From the NCBI RefSeq assembly GCF_006491595.2, contig NZ_VEVQ02000009.1, positions 62,001 through 126,000 on the forward strand: a stretch of 64,000 nucleotides of DNA, read 5' to 3'. Position numbers and translations under genes: made by a program. A model generated the notes under the pieces. The model made no database searches. It saw nothing but the letters and a program-made list of their open reading frames with translations, and had not been told where the DNA came from. The DNA is from Flavobacterium jejuense (GTDB lineage: Bacteria; Bacteroidota; Bacteroidia; Flavobacteriales; Flavobacteriaceae). Shown here piece after piece: positions 14,647 through 22,604 of the stretch (within the stretch, counting starts at the first letter, position 1; the number at the start of each line of letters is the position of its first letter).

Positions 14647-15006
14647 ATGAAATTCAGATTTGCAAGACATACTAACAATTTAGAAACAATTAAGTCTTTT
14701 TATATTGATATTTTAGGTGGTTTTGAAGATCACGATGGTTATGATGGTATTTTTATTGGTAAACCCAATTTAGATTGGCATTTAGAATTCACAAAATCAA
14801 AAGAGTTAATAACATTTAATTTTGGAGAAGAGGATTATTTAGTTTTTTATCCCAAAACCATTCAAGAATTTGAAAATATTAAAGCTAAACTTACTAAAAA
14901 GAAAATTATTTTAAATACATCTAAAAACCCTTATTGGAATGAAAATGGAATGCTTGTTAACGATCCAGATGGTTATGCCATTATAATCTGTAAAGTAAAA
15001 ATATAG
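14647..15006 (+). CDS. VOC-family (glyoxalase/bleomycin-resistance fold) protein
   Basis: A 119-residue protein with a single vicinal-oxygen-chelate module. It has the opening KFRFARHTNNLETIKSFYIDILGGFE (beta strand with the conserved F-x-x-x-x-L-G), WHLEFT in the middle and the closing YWNENGMLVNDPDGYAIIICKV, where N-DPDG-Y is the family signature. Such proteins act as lyases, dioxygenases or drug binders; the metal ligands cannot all be placed. It directly follows repeat copy D. Confidence 0.85.
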   Translation: MKFRFARHTNNLETIKSFYIDILGGFEDHDGYDGIFIGKPNLDWHLEFTKSKELITFNFGEEDYLVFYPKTIQEFENIKAKLTKKKIILNTSKNPYWNENGMLVNDPDGYAIIICKVKI

Positions 15007-15307
15007 CAACACAAATTTAATTTTAAATATAGAATACATTCTTCTTAGACTATAACAATTTTATGAAGAAAACGTTGCTTCTTCATAAAAAGTAGATAAT
15101 GTCTATAAGATTACGTAGATAAAGATTAAATTATGCCAAATAAATATTTTTTTAATTACATACCATATTAGAACTGAATACTTAAGACTTTTAGACACAA
15201 TTTTAAAGTTTAGTACTCTGAAAAATCATCGTGTAATTCAAATTATTTATAACTAACTTTGCAAAGAAGTATTTTTACATACTAAAATCAGAACAATTAC
15301 CATTCCC
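15007..15307. other. Intergenic stretch with hairpin and promoter
   Basis: These 300 AT-rich bases contain no gene. A 12-bp perfect stem (15059-15070 with 15079-15090, loop of 8) could be a terminator for the VOC gene but lacks a clean T-run. A perfect -7 box (TAACTTTG) is at 15254-15261. Confidence 0.6.
15254..15261 (+). promoter_or_regulatory. -7 box of the acetyltransferase gene
   Basis: TAACTTTG, a perfect TAnnTTTG match 47 bases before the ATG at 15308. Confidence 0.55.
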
Positions 15308-15844
15308 ATGAATTTAAAAATTGAAACAAAACGACTTATCTTAAGAGAATTACTTTTTTCAGACGCTAAAGCTTTATTTAAAATGGATAACAATCCAAAA
15401 GTACATACATACCTTGGTAATAATCCTGTGAAAAGTATTGAAGAAGTAAATGATTACATTAGTGATATAAGAACACAATATGTAATCAATAAAATAGGTC
15501 GATTTGCAATAATACTAAAAGATACAAATGAATTTATTGGTTGGGCTGGTTTAAAATTTGTTACTGAACCAGAAAATGAACTAGTCAATTTTTTTGATTT
15601 AGGATACCGTTTACAAGAAGAACACTGGGGAAATGGTTACGCTAAAGAAGCTGCAGAAGCTTGGTTAAATTATGGTTTTAATAAAATGAAAAAATACAGT
15701 ATTTATGCTTCTGCACACATAGATAACAGAAATTCAAAACGTATTTTAGAAAAAATTGGTATGACTCAAAAATCAGAGTACAAATGGAAAGATATTCCTT
15801 GTGCTTGGTTTGAGATTACAAAAGAGAGCTTTTCAAAATCATAA
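15308..15844 (+). CDS. GNAT N-acetyltransferase, RimJ/RimL type
   Basis: A 178-residue acetyl-CoA-dependent acetyltransferase. The start MNLKIETKRLILREL is the standard opening of the Acetyltransf_3 (RimJ/RimL) family. The acetyl-CoA loop is in LQEEHWGNGYAKEAAEAWLNYGF (the Q/R-x-x-G-x-A-like segment), and NRNSKRILEKIGM is the usual C-terminal motif. It may modify a protein N-terminus or a small amine; not resolvable from sequence. Ten bases separate it from the next gene, so the two are probably cotranscribed. Confidence 0.9.
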   Translation: MNLKIETKRLILRELLFSDAKALFKMDNNPKVHTYLGNNPVKSIEEVNDYISDIRTQYVINKIGRFAIILKDTNEFIGWAGLKFVTEPENELVNFFDLGYRLQEEHWGNGYAKEAAEAWLNYGFNKMKKYSIYASAHIDNRNSKRILEKIGMTQKSEYKWKDIPCAWFEITKESFSKS

Positions 15845-15854
15845 TTTAAAAAAT

Positions 15855-16700
15855 ATGAAAGCCATTAGAATAGTTGGAGTACCTGAACATTTTAATTTAC
15901 CTTGGCATTTATGTATTGATGATGGTGAATTTGAAGAAGCTGGAATCGATTTACAATGGACAGATGTGCCAGAAGGAACTGGCAAGATGTGTCAAATGCT
16001 TCGTGATGGAGAAACGGATATTGCCGTTATCTTAACAGAAGGAATTGTAAAAGACATAATAGCAGGAAATCATTCAAAAATTATACAGGTTTATGTGAAA
16101 AGTCCGCTTATATGGGGAATTCATGTAGATGCAAAATCAAACTATAAAACCATAGACGATTTAAAAAACACAAAAGCAGCCATCTCAAGATATGGTTCAG
16201 GTTCTCATTTAATGAGTTTTGTAAATGCACAGAATAACAATTGGAACACTAAAAATTTACAATTTGAAATTGTTAACACAATAAATGGAGCTGTTGATGC
16301 TTTAACGGCTGGTAAAGCTGATTATTTTATGTGGGAACGTTTTATGACCAAACCTTTGGTCGATAATGGAACTTTTAGAAAAGTTGATGACTGTCCTACT
16401 CCATGGCCTTGTTTCGTGATAGCAGTTCGCAATGAAATACTAGAAAATGAAACTGCCGTTATCAAACAAATTTTAGATATTATTAATACAACAACTGAAG
16501 AATTTAAACAAATACCAAGTATTGATCGCACTTTGGCTTCTAAATACAATCAAAAACTAGAAGATATTCAAGAATGGTTATCATTAACACATTGGTCACA
16601 AGATCAATTAGATGAAAAGACACTTGATAAAATACAAAAACAGCTTCATACGTTAAATATTATTGAAAAAACAGCTCCATATGAAACGATAGTTAAATAA
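15855..16700 (+). CDS. Cytosolic periplasmic-binding-fold protein (NMT1/Ca3427-like)
   Basis: This 281-residue protein has the two-lobed fold of ABC-transporter substrate-binding proteins but no signal peptide or lipobox. The ATG at 15855 begins directly with the first strand (KAIRIVGVPEHFNLPWHLCID). It then shows EGTGKMCQMLRDGETDIAVILTEG and, later, ADYFMWERFMTKPLVDNG, as in the NMT1/THI5-like family. The pattern VPEHF...GTG.M...L..GE.DIA..LTEG resembles the cytosolic Ca3427 family known from Candida albicans. No permease or ATPase gene is nearby. It probably binds a small ligand in the cytosol, perhaps as an enzyme or sensor. Confidence 0.75.
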   Translation: MKAIRIVGVPEHFNLPWHLCIDDGEFEEAGIDLQWTDVPEGTGKMCQMLRDGETDIAVILTEGIVKDIIAGNHSKIIQVYVKSPLIWGIHVDAKSNYKTIDDLKNTKAAISRYGSGSHLMSFVNAQNNNWNTKNLQFEIVNTINGAVDALTAGKADYFMWERFMTKPLVDNGTFRKVDDCPTPWPCFVIAVRNEILENETAVIKQILDIINTTTEEFKQIPSIDRTLASKYNQKLEDIQEWLSLTHWSQDQLDEKTLDKIQKQLHTLNIIEKTAPYETIVK

Positions 16701-16728
16701 TTACTTAATTTTATCGTTTTAAATTTAA

Positions 16729-17661
16729 ATGATAACCCTAAAACCCATTTCTTTAACAAAACTCAAAGAAAAGCTTTCCTTACCAAAGCCATGGGATACT
16801 GTTATCATATTTATTCTAAATATCTTAATTGCAATTCCTGTCTTTTTAATTGCGCATCAAAACTTAATTGAATTAAACTGGTTCTATAATTTAGATAGAA
16901 TACTACTTTTTATCTTAATTTTAGTTGTAATTCAATTGGTTTTAAGAACTTTAAAAACAATCATAATAATCTGCATTTTCTTTTATTTACTAACATTAAT
17001 ATATGGAACATTTTTTGGAAATTATGGTTTTGATAGAGTGTTTGAAGATTATCGCTATATGATTTATGCCATGAGTGAAAATCCTAAACCCCAAGATTTA
17101 ATCATTTCAAAGTTACTTCCTTTTCCAAATAAATCAAAAATTATAGATGCTGTAGATTTTACAAATCCCAAGGTCCGTAATTTTGCACTTTATGCTACAA
17201 CCCAGCATTTTAAAAATGTAAAAGGATATGCTAAAGACAGAAAATTAATTCAATGCTTTGCTGTTTTTAAAGAAATAAAAGACAATTGGAATTATGTAAA
17301 TGATCCAAAAGGAAGAGAATATATTGCTTATGCATCGGAAAGTTTACAACATTTTTCAGGTGATTGTGATGATCATGCTATTTTGATGTCGGCTTGTATT
17401 AAATCTATTGGAGGAACTCCTAGAATTATTCATACTGGTGGTCATTTATATCCTGAAATGCTCATAGGAGATAAAAATGATTTAGAAACAGCTGTTTTCC
17501 TAATAAAAAAAGTATTATTTGAAAAAGAGGTTAAAAATCAACAAATTCATTATCATATCGATGAACGAGGTCAAATTTGGTTAAACCTAGATTATACAGC
17601 CAATTATCCTGGAGGACCTTTCATGAAAGAAGAAATTTTAGGAGAATTGACCTTTAATTAA
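16729..17661 (+). CDS. Membrane-anchored transglutaminase-like protein
   Basis: A 310-residue protein. Three hydrophobic segments lie at residues about 20-90, followed by a soluble domain. Its core FSGDCDDHAILMSACIKSIGGTPRII carries the Cys of the transglutaminase-like catalytic triad; the His (THTGGHLYPEM region) and an Asp (LNLDYTANYP) follow at the expected spacing. The fold includes cysteine proteases and amidotransferases, and no partner suggests which. It follows the binding-fold gene by 28 bases in the same direction and converges with ung. Confidence 0.8.
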   Translation: MITLKPISLTKLKEKLSLPKPWDTVIIFILNILIAIPVFLIAHQNLIELNWFYNLDRILLFILILVVIQLVLRTLKTIIIICIFFYLLTLIYGTFFGNYGFDRVFEDYRYMIYAMSENPKPQDLIISKLLPFPNKSKIIDAVDFTNPKVRNFALYATTQHFKNVKGYAKDRKLIQCFAVFKEIKDNWNYVNDPKGREYIAYASESLQHFSGDCDDHAILMSACIKSIGGTPRIIHTGGHLYPEMLIGDKNDLETAVFLIKKVLFEKEVKNQQIHYHIDERGQIWLNLDYTANYPGGPFMKEEILGELTFN

Positions 17662-18330
17662 TCACCAGTTTATTTCTTGTTTCCCAATACTTTTCAAATA
17701 TGCATTAGTTTTACTAAAATGTTTATTACCAAACCATTTCCCTTGGTTAGCGCTCATAGGTGATGGATGTCCAGATGTTAAAATTAAATGTTTAGTTTCG
17801 TCAATAAATTTTGCTTTCTTTTGTGCAAAAGCGCCCCAAAGTAAAAAAACCAAATGCTCCTTTTCATTAGATACTATTTCTATTACTTTATCTGTAAATT
17901 GTTGCCAATGCAAATGCTTATGACTATTTGGAGTATCTTTTCTAACCGTTAATGTAGCATTTAGTAACAAAACCCCTTGCTGAGCCCAGCGTTCTAAATT
18001 TCCTGAATTAGGCTCAAAAATAGTATCAAAATCGGTATTAATTTCTCTATAAATATTTCTTAAAGAAGGTGGTATTTTAACAGTATCATTTACTGAAAAA
18101 GCCAATCCATTTGCTTCTCCTGTTCCATGATAAGGGTCTTGCCCCAAGATAACAATCTTTATATCATCAAACGAACATTCCTTAAAAGCATTAAAAATTA
18201 ATTCTTTTGGAGGAAAACATTCATAAGTAGTATATTCAGTTTCTATATTTTGCAATAAAGCTTTAAAATAGTCTTTTTCCAACTCATTTTGCAAATGTGT
18301 TTGCCAAGAGGCTTCGATTTTTAGGAACAT
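17662..18330 (-). CDS. ung: Uracil-DNA glycosylase (family 1)
   Basis: Ung removes uracil from DNA in base-excision repair. The 222-residue protein has the water-activating loop ILGQDPYHGTGEANGLAFSV, the GVLLLNATLTV motif, LVFLLWGAFAQKKA and the DNA-intercalation loop LTSGHPSPMSANQG. The ATG at 18330 gives the normal N-terminus (MFLKIEASWQTHL). The frame is open 19 codons further, but a -7 box (18353-18346) lies in that extension. It is divergent from mutS2, and its stop codon touches that of the transglutaminase-like gene. Confidence 0.95.
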   Translation of the reverse strand: MFLKIEASWQTHLQNELEKDYFKALLQNIETEYTTYECFPPKELIFNAFKECSFDDIKIVILGQDPYHGTGEANGLAFSVNDTVKIPPSLRNIYREINTDFDTIFEPNSGNLERWAQQGVLLLNATLTVRKDTPNSHKHLHWQQFTDKVIEIVSNEKEHLVFLLWGAFAQKKAKFIDETKHLILTSGHPSPMSANQGKWFGNKHFSKTNAYLKSIGKQEINW

Positions 18331-18345
18331 AACATAAAATTTTAC

Positions 18346-18353
18346 CAAAAATA
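18346..18353 (-). promoter_or_regulatory. -7 box of ung
   Basis: TATTTTTG on the minus strand, 16 bases before the ATG at 18330. It lies inside the longer alternative frame and argues against that start. Confidence 0.45.
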
Positions 18354-18376
18354 GAAATTTATACTGCAATAGAATG

Positions 18377-18384
18377 TAAATTTG
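18377..18384 (+). promoter_or_regulatory. -7 box of mutS2
   Basis: TAAATTTG, a perfect consensus box 23 bases upstream of the mutS2 ATG. With the ung box it makes a compact divergent promoter region. Confidence 0.55.
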
Positions 18385-18407
18385 CAAGTAAAAAGGAAGA
18401 GAAAAGA

Positions 18408-20576
18408 ATGATTTCAGTTACGAATAAGACCTTACAAGATTTAGAATTTCATACCATTTTAGAAACGATAGCCAATAAGTGTAATACCGAAATTGGCCAA
18501 CAAAAAGCACAACAAATTGTTCCTTTTTCAAATAAAGAACAATTATTATTTGAATTGTACCAAACTTCAGAATACGTAGCATCCTATTCTAATAATAATG
18601 CCATTCCTAATCATGGTTTTGAGACCATTACTAAAGATTTACATTTTTTAGGTATTGAAGATAGTTTTCTAGACACTACTAGTTTTAAAAAAATTGCTCA
18701 TGTTGCAGAAACAGCCAATACGCTTTTACTCTTTCTAAAAAAGTTCCATGACTATTATCCAAAATTAAATCAAAAAGCATTAACAATTGAGAGTACCAAA
18801 GAAATTAACAAAGCTATTGATACCATTTTTGATAAATATGGAGAAATTAAAGATAGTGCTTCACCAGATTTAGTCAATATTCGTAGAAATATGCAAGTGG
18901 TTCGTGGTAAAATAAACCAAAGTTTTGGAACCGCACTTTCACAATACAATTCATCGGGTTATTTAGATGACATTCGCGAATCGGTGGTTGAGAATCGTAG
19001 GGTTTTAGCTGTTTTAGCTATGCATCGTAAAAAGGTGAAAGGATCTGTTTTAGGAAGTTCAAAAACGGGAAGTATTGTTTATATTGAACCCGAAGCTACT
19101 TTGCGTTATTCTAGAGAATTAAACGAATTAGAACAAGATGAAAAAGAAGAAATCATTCGTATTTTAAAACAGTTAACCAACGTTATTCGTCCCTATAAAA
19201 GTTTATTAGAGGACTACCAAAACTTCTTAGCTGATATAGATGTAATTTCGGCTAAAGCCAAATATGCCAATACTATAAAAGGTATTTTACCCAAAATAAC
19301 AGAAGAAAAACACCTGTATTTTAGAGATGCTTTTCATCCTATTTTATATCTAAATAATAAAGCAAAAAATGAAATTGTACATCCACAAACGATTGAATTA
19401 GATAACGAAAGTAGAATCATTGTTATTTCTGGGCCAAATGCTGGTGGAAAAACCATTTCACTAAAAACAATAGGTTTATTACAATTAATGTTACAATCAG
19501 GAATCTTAATTCCTGTTCATGAGCGTAGTGAAACCTTTTTATTTGATCGAATTTTAACAGATATTGGTGATAATCAGTCTATTGAAAATCATTTAAGTAC
19601 TTATAGTTACCGATTAAAAAACATGAATTACTTTTTAAAGAAATGTAATTCAAAAACCTTATTTTTAATTGACGAATTTGGTACAGGTTCTGATCCTGAA
19701 TTAGGTGGAGCATTAGCTGAAACTTTCTTAGAAGAATTTTATACTAGAGAAGCCTTTGGAATTATTACAACGCATTATACCAATTTAAAAATTTTGGCAA
19801 ACGAATTACCTTGTGCTATAAATGCTAATATGTTATTTGATGAAAAAACGCTAGAACCTTTGTATAAATTACATTTAGGACAAGCTGGAAGTTCATTTAC
19901 GTTTGAAGTGGCTCAAAAAAATGGTATTCCTTTTGGTTTAATAAATCGGGCCAAAAAGAAAATTGAACGCAGTAAAGTACGTTTTGACAAAACTATTGCT
20001 ACGCTTCAAAAAGAGCGTTCTAAATTGGAAAAAACATCTCAAACATTAAAAGAAGAAGAATCTAAAGCTAGAGAAGAAAGTAAAAAAATGGAAGGTATCA
20101 ATGCTAAAATTCAAGATAAATTAGAACGTTATCAAGAATTGTATGATGCTAACCAACGCTTGATCTATATGGGGCAAAAAGTTGATGACATTTCTGAAAA
20201 ATACTTTAATAATAAAGATAAAAAAACATTAATTGGAGATTTCTTAAAAATGGTTGAAATTGAAAATTCAAAGAGAAAGAAAATTTCAGCAAAAGAAAAG
20301 AAAGTAAAAGAAATTGTTGAGAAAAAAATTATAGAAGAAGTAAAAGAAAAAGTAGAAGAAATTAGAGTCGAAAAAAAAGAGAAGAAAATAAAGGCGCAAA
20401 AAATAGAAGCTGAAAAACCAAAAGTTACTTTAAAAGTTGGTGATCGTGTACGAATGAATGACGGAAAAGCAATTGGAACCATTGATAAAATTGAAAAGAA
20501 TAAAGCAATAGTAAACTATGGTATTTTTACTTCTAAAGTTAGTGTTGACCAATTAGAATATATTCAACCCATATAA
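18408..20576 (+). CDS. mutS2: MutS2 lacking the Smr nuclease domain
   Basis: MutS2 is a MutS-like ATPase that acts on branched DNA or collided ribosomes. The 722-residue protein has the N-terminal MutS core and lever and the ATPase domain with Walker A GPNAGGKT (about 342-349) and Walker B LFLIDEFGTGSDPELGG (about 416-433). A long Lys/Glu-rich coiled coil and linker follow (about 520-670), then a small KOW-like domain (VGDRVRMNDGKAIGTIDKIE). The usual C-terminal Smr domain (LDLRG and HGKGTG motifs) is absent, and the protein ends naturally at YIQPI. I recall Smr-less forms as common in flavobacteria. Its downstream neighbour is 23 bases away. Confidence 0.92.
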   Translation: MISVTNKTLQDLEFHTILETIANKCNTEIGQQKAQQIVPFSNKEQLLFELYQTSEYVASYSNNNAIPNHGFETITKDLHFLGIEDSFLDTTSFKKIAHVAETANTLLLFLKKFHDYYPKLNQKALTIESTKEINKAIDTIFDKYGEIKDSASPDLVNIRRNMQVVRGKINQSFGTALSQYNSSGYLDDIRESVVENRRVLAVLAMHRKKVKGSVLGSSKTGSIVYIEPEATLRYSRELNELEQDEKEEIIRILKQLTNVIRPYKSLLEDYQNFLADIDVISAKAKYANTIKGILPKITEEKHLYFRDAFHPILYLNNKAKNEIVHPQTIELDNESRIIVISGPNAGGKTISLKTIGLLQLMLQSGILIPVHERSETFLFDRILTDIGDNQSIENHLSTYSYRLKNMNYFLKKCNSKTLFLIDEFGTGSDPELGGALAETFLEEFYTREAFGIITTHYTNLKILANELPCAINANMLFDEKTLEPLYKLHLGQAGSSFTFEVAQKNGIPFGLINRAKKKIERSKVRFDKTIATLQKERSKLEKTSQTLKEEESKAREESKKMEGINAKIQDKLERYQELYDANQRLIYMGQKVDDISEKYFNNKDKKTLIGDFLKMVEIENSKRKKISAKEKKVKEIVEKKIIEEVKEKVEEIRVEKKEKKIKAQKIEAEKPKVTLKVGDRVRMNDGKAIGTIDKIEKNKAIVNYGIFTSKVSVDQLEYIQPI

Positions 20577-20599
20577 AGTTAAACTTAGAAAAATCGAAA

Positions 20600-21019
20600 A
20601 TGGAAATCGAAAATTTGCCTAAAGAAAAAAAAATAATACTTTTTGATGGTGTTTGCAATTTATGCGAATCATCCGTTCAATTTATTATAAAACGTGATAA
20701 AAAAGATATTTTTCGATTTATAGCCATTCAATCTGAATTGGGTCAAAAAATTATTAAATACATAGGTATAGATAGTTCAAAAACCGATTCTATTATTTTA
20801 TATATTCCAGGAAAGGCCTATTATTATAAAGCAGAAGCGGCTTTATTTATTGCAAAAGAGTTATCAGGTTTCTATTCTTTACTTGGCTATCTTAGTTTTA
20901 TACCAAACCCTGTTAAAAATATAGTTTATGATTACATTGCCAAAAACCGTTATAAGTGGTATGGTAAAAAAAACGCTTGCATGATTCCAACTTCTGAATT
21001 GAAAGCTAAATTTTTATAA
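20600..21019 (+). CDS. DCC-family thiol-disulfide oxidoreductase-like protein (DUF393)
   Basis: A 139-residue thioredoxin-fold-related protein. The motif FDGVCNLCESSVQFIIKRDK holds the Asp-x-x-Cys-x-x-Cys that names the family (Cys19, Cys22). YYYKAEAALFIAKELSG and the closing YDYIAKNRYKWYGKKNACMIP are also typical. The cysteines suggest a redox role but this is unproven for the family. It follows mutS2 closely and ends at a clear bidirectional terminator. Confidence 0.88.
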   Translation: MEIENLPKEKKIILFDGVCNLCESSVQFIIKRDKKDIFRFIAIQSELGQKIIKYIGIDSSKTDSIILYIPGKAYYYKAEAALFIAKELSGFYSLLGYLSFIPNPVKNIVYDYIAKNRYKWYGKKNACMIPTSELKAKFL

Positions 21020-21023
21020 AATA

Positions 21024-21054
21024 ATAAACGCTCAATTATAAATTGAGCGTTTAT
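21024..21054. terminator. Bidirectional terminator between convergent genes
   Basis: A perfect 14-bp stem, ATAAACGCTCAATT with AATTGAGCGTTTAT, around a 3-base loop. Confidence 0.8.
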
Positions 21055-21077
21055 CATATTAAGAATTATTCGTTACA

Positions 21078-22415
21078 TTAATTCTTAATAATTTTCTTAT
21101 CTAAAACTCCTTCCGATGTTTTAATTTTTAGAAAATAAATACCTGAATTTAAATCAGAAACATTAAAACTATAATTCATAACTGAATTTGTATCCATTTC
21201 TTTAATAATTCTACCATTAATATCAGTTAGAGAAACACTATCAAAAATCAAATTATCACTATTAATAGAGATAATATTATTAACTGGATTAGGATAAATA
21301 TTGAATTTTAAAGCTAAAAATGAATCTGATTTTAAGTTTGCTCCTGTATATTTATAAATACCATCAGCTATCACAGATGTCGTAAAACCACCAGCCCAAC
21401 CAGTAGTTCCGTTTAAAAACTTTATTCCAGTTCTTTGAACACCACTATCAATATTCACCCAACTAGCACCCAAATCGGTACTATAGGCAGAGCTATAAGT
21501 AGCAGTATCATTATCACTAGCAGTTCCAACCAAAATAGTAGTTCCAGGAATAAAACTTAAACTTCTGTATGGATGTGTATATGGAGTTCCAGCACTCCAT
21601 GTAGAGCCTCCATTTGATGTTGTGTATAGAGTATAAGTTGCAGTTGCAACAGGTCCACTTCTTGCTAATAAAACTCCTGTATTATCATCGCTAAAATATA
21701 TAGACCCACCCACATTTGTGCCAGAAAAATCAGAAATAGGTGTGTTCAATTTAGTCCATGTAACTCCCATATCTGTAGTTCTATATAACTTCCCCATGTT
21801 AGTTACAAACCAAAATGAATTGCCTGCAGCTACATTACCTCCATTATACCCATATTCACCAGAAATTATATTAGGTAAGCTTGCTGCTGGAACTGCAGTC
21901 CAAGTTGTACCTCCATTTGTTGTTCTATAAACTTCAAAATCTGTAGCTGTTATTGGATCTCCTTGAGTAATTCCTATATTAGCATCAAAAAAATGAACCA
22001 CATTAAAAAATGAACTAGGATTTGTATAAGCTGTTGCATTTTGCTGTACCCACGTAGTACCCCCATTTGAAGTTTTCCAAACACCTCCCATACCATTTGT
22101 TGGACTAACAGCACCAACCCATGCAGTAGTAGCGCTAACAGGAGAAATATTTGTTAATTCTAAATTAATATTCCCCACATTAATGCTTCCTGATGTCCAA
22201 GAAGCACCACCATCAGAAGTTCTTGTGAAAAGTTGATAATTTGCAGGTGTTGATGAGCTACCATCATAGCCTAAAGCCCATACTGTATTAGCATCAACAA
22301 TGTTTATATCTTCAACACCTGTACTTGTTGAAGAAAAACCTGTCGATTGAGAAGTCCATTGAGAATAACAAATAATACTAAAGAATGAAAAGAGATAAAG
22401 TAATTTTTTTTTCAT
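21078..22415 (-). CDS. T9SS-secreted protein with BNR/Ycf48-like repeats
   Basis: A 445-residue exported protein. It has a signal peptide (MKKKLLYLFSFFSIICYSQ), then about 320 residues with repeated TSNGGTTW, TSDGGASW and TTNGGTTW motifs. These are the Asp-box-like turns of a beta-propeller related to photosystem assembly factor Ycf48 and sialidase folds. The C-terminal 75 residues (FNIYPNPVNNIISI through GIYFLKIKTSEG and KKIIKN) are a type A T9SS sorting domain, so it is exported across the outer membrane. The sorting domain is nearly the same as that of the next gene upstream. Ligand unknown. Confidence 0.88.
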   Translation of the reverse strand: MKKKLLYLFSFFSIICYSQWTSQSTGFSSTSTGVEDINIVDANTVWALGYDGSSSTPANYQLFTRTSDGGASWTSGSINVGNINLELTNISPVSATTAWVGAVSPTNGMGGVWKTSNGGTTWVQQNATAYTNPSSFFNVVHFFDANIGITQGDPITATDFEVYRTTNGGTTWTAVPAASLPNIISGEYGYNGGNVAAGNSFWFVTNMGKLYRTTDMGVTWTKLNTPISDFSGTNVGGSIYFSDDNTGVLLARSGPVATATYTLYTTSNGGSTWSAGTPYTHPYRSLSFIPGTTILVGTASDNDTATYSSAYSTDLGASWVNIDSGVQRTGIKFLNGTTGWAGGFTTSVIADGIYKYTGANLKSDSFLALKFNIYPNPVNNIISINSDNLIFDSVSLTDINGRIIKEMDTNSVMNYSFNVSDLNSGIYFLKIKTSEGVLDKKIIKN

Positions 22416-22549
22416 GATTGTTTAATTTTTTATAATAATACATAAAATATATAGCAAAATACAAAAAAACATCAGATCTTAAATACAAACCATTAAATTT
22501 TAACTAATTTTTAAAATAAAACTCTTAAAGTCTAAGTTATAATCAATAA

Positions 22550-22577
22550 AAAAACACCAAGAGGCATTGGTGTTTTT
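22550..22577. terminator. Terminator after the second T9SS gene
   Basis: A perfect 11-bp stem AAAAACACCAA with TTGGTGTTTTT around GAGGCA. On the minus strand it ends transcription of 22605-24239. Confidence 0.78.
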
Positions 22578-22604
22578 AATTGTTCTAAGAAATTATATAT
22601 TACC

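Noticed and set aside
20165..20482. Minus-strand Phe/Ser-rich frame inside mutS2
   Set aside because: It is the antisense image of the Lys/Glu-rich coiled coil in MutS2.
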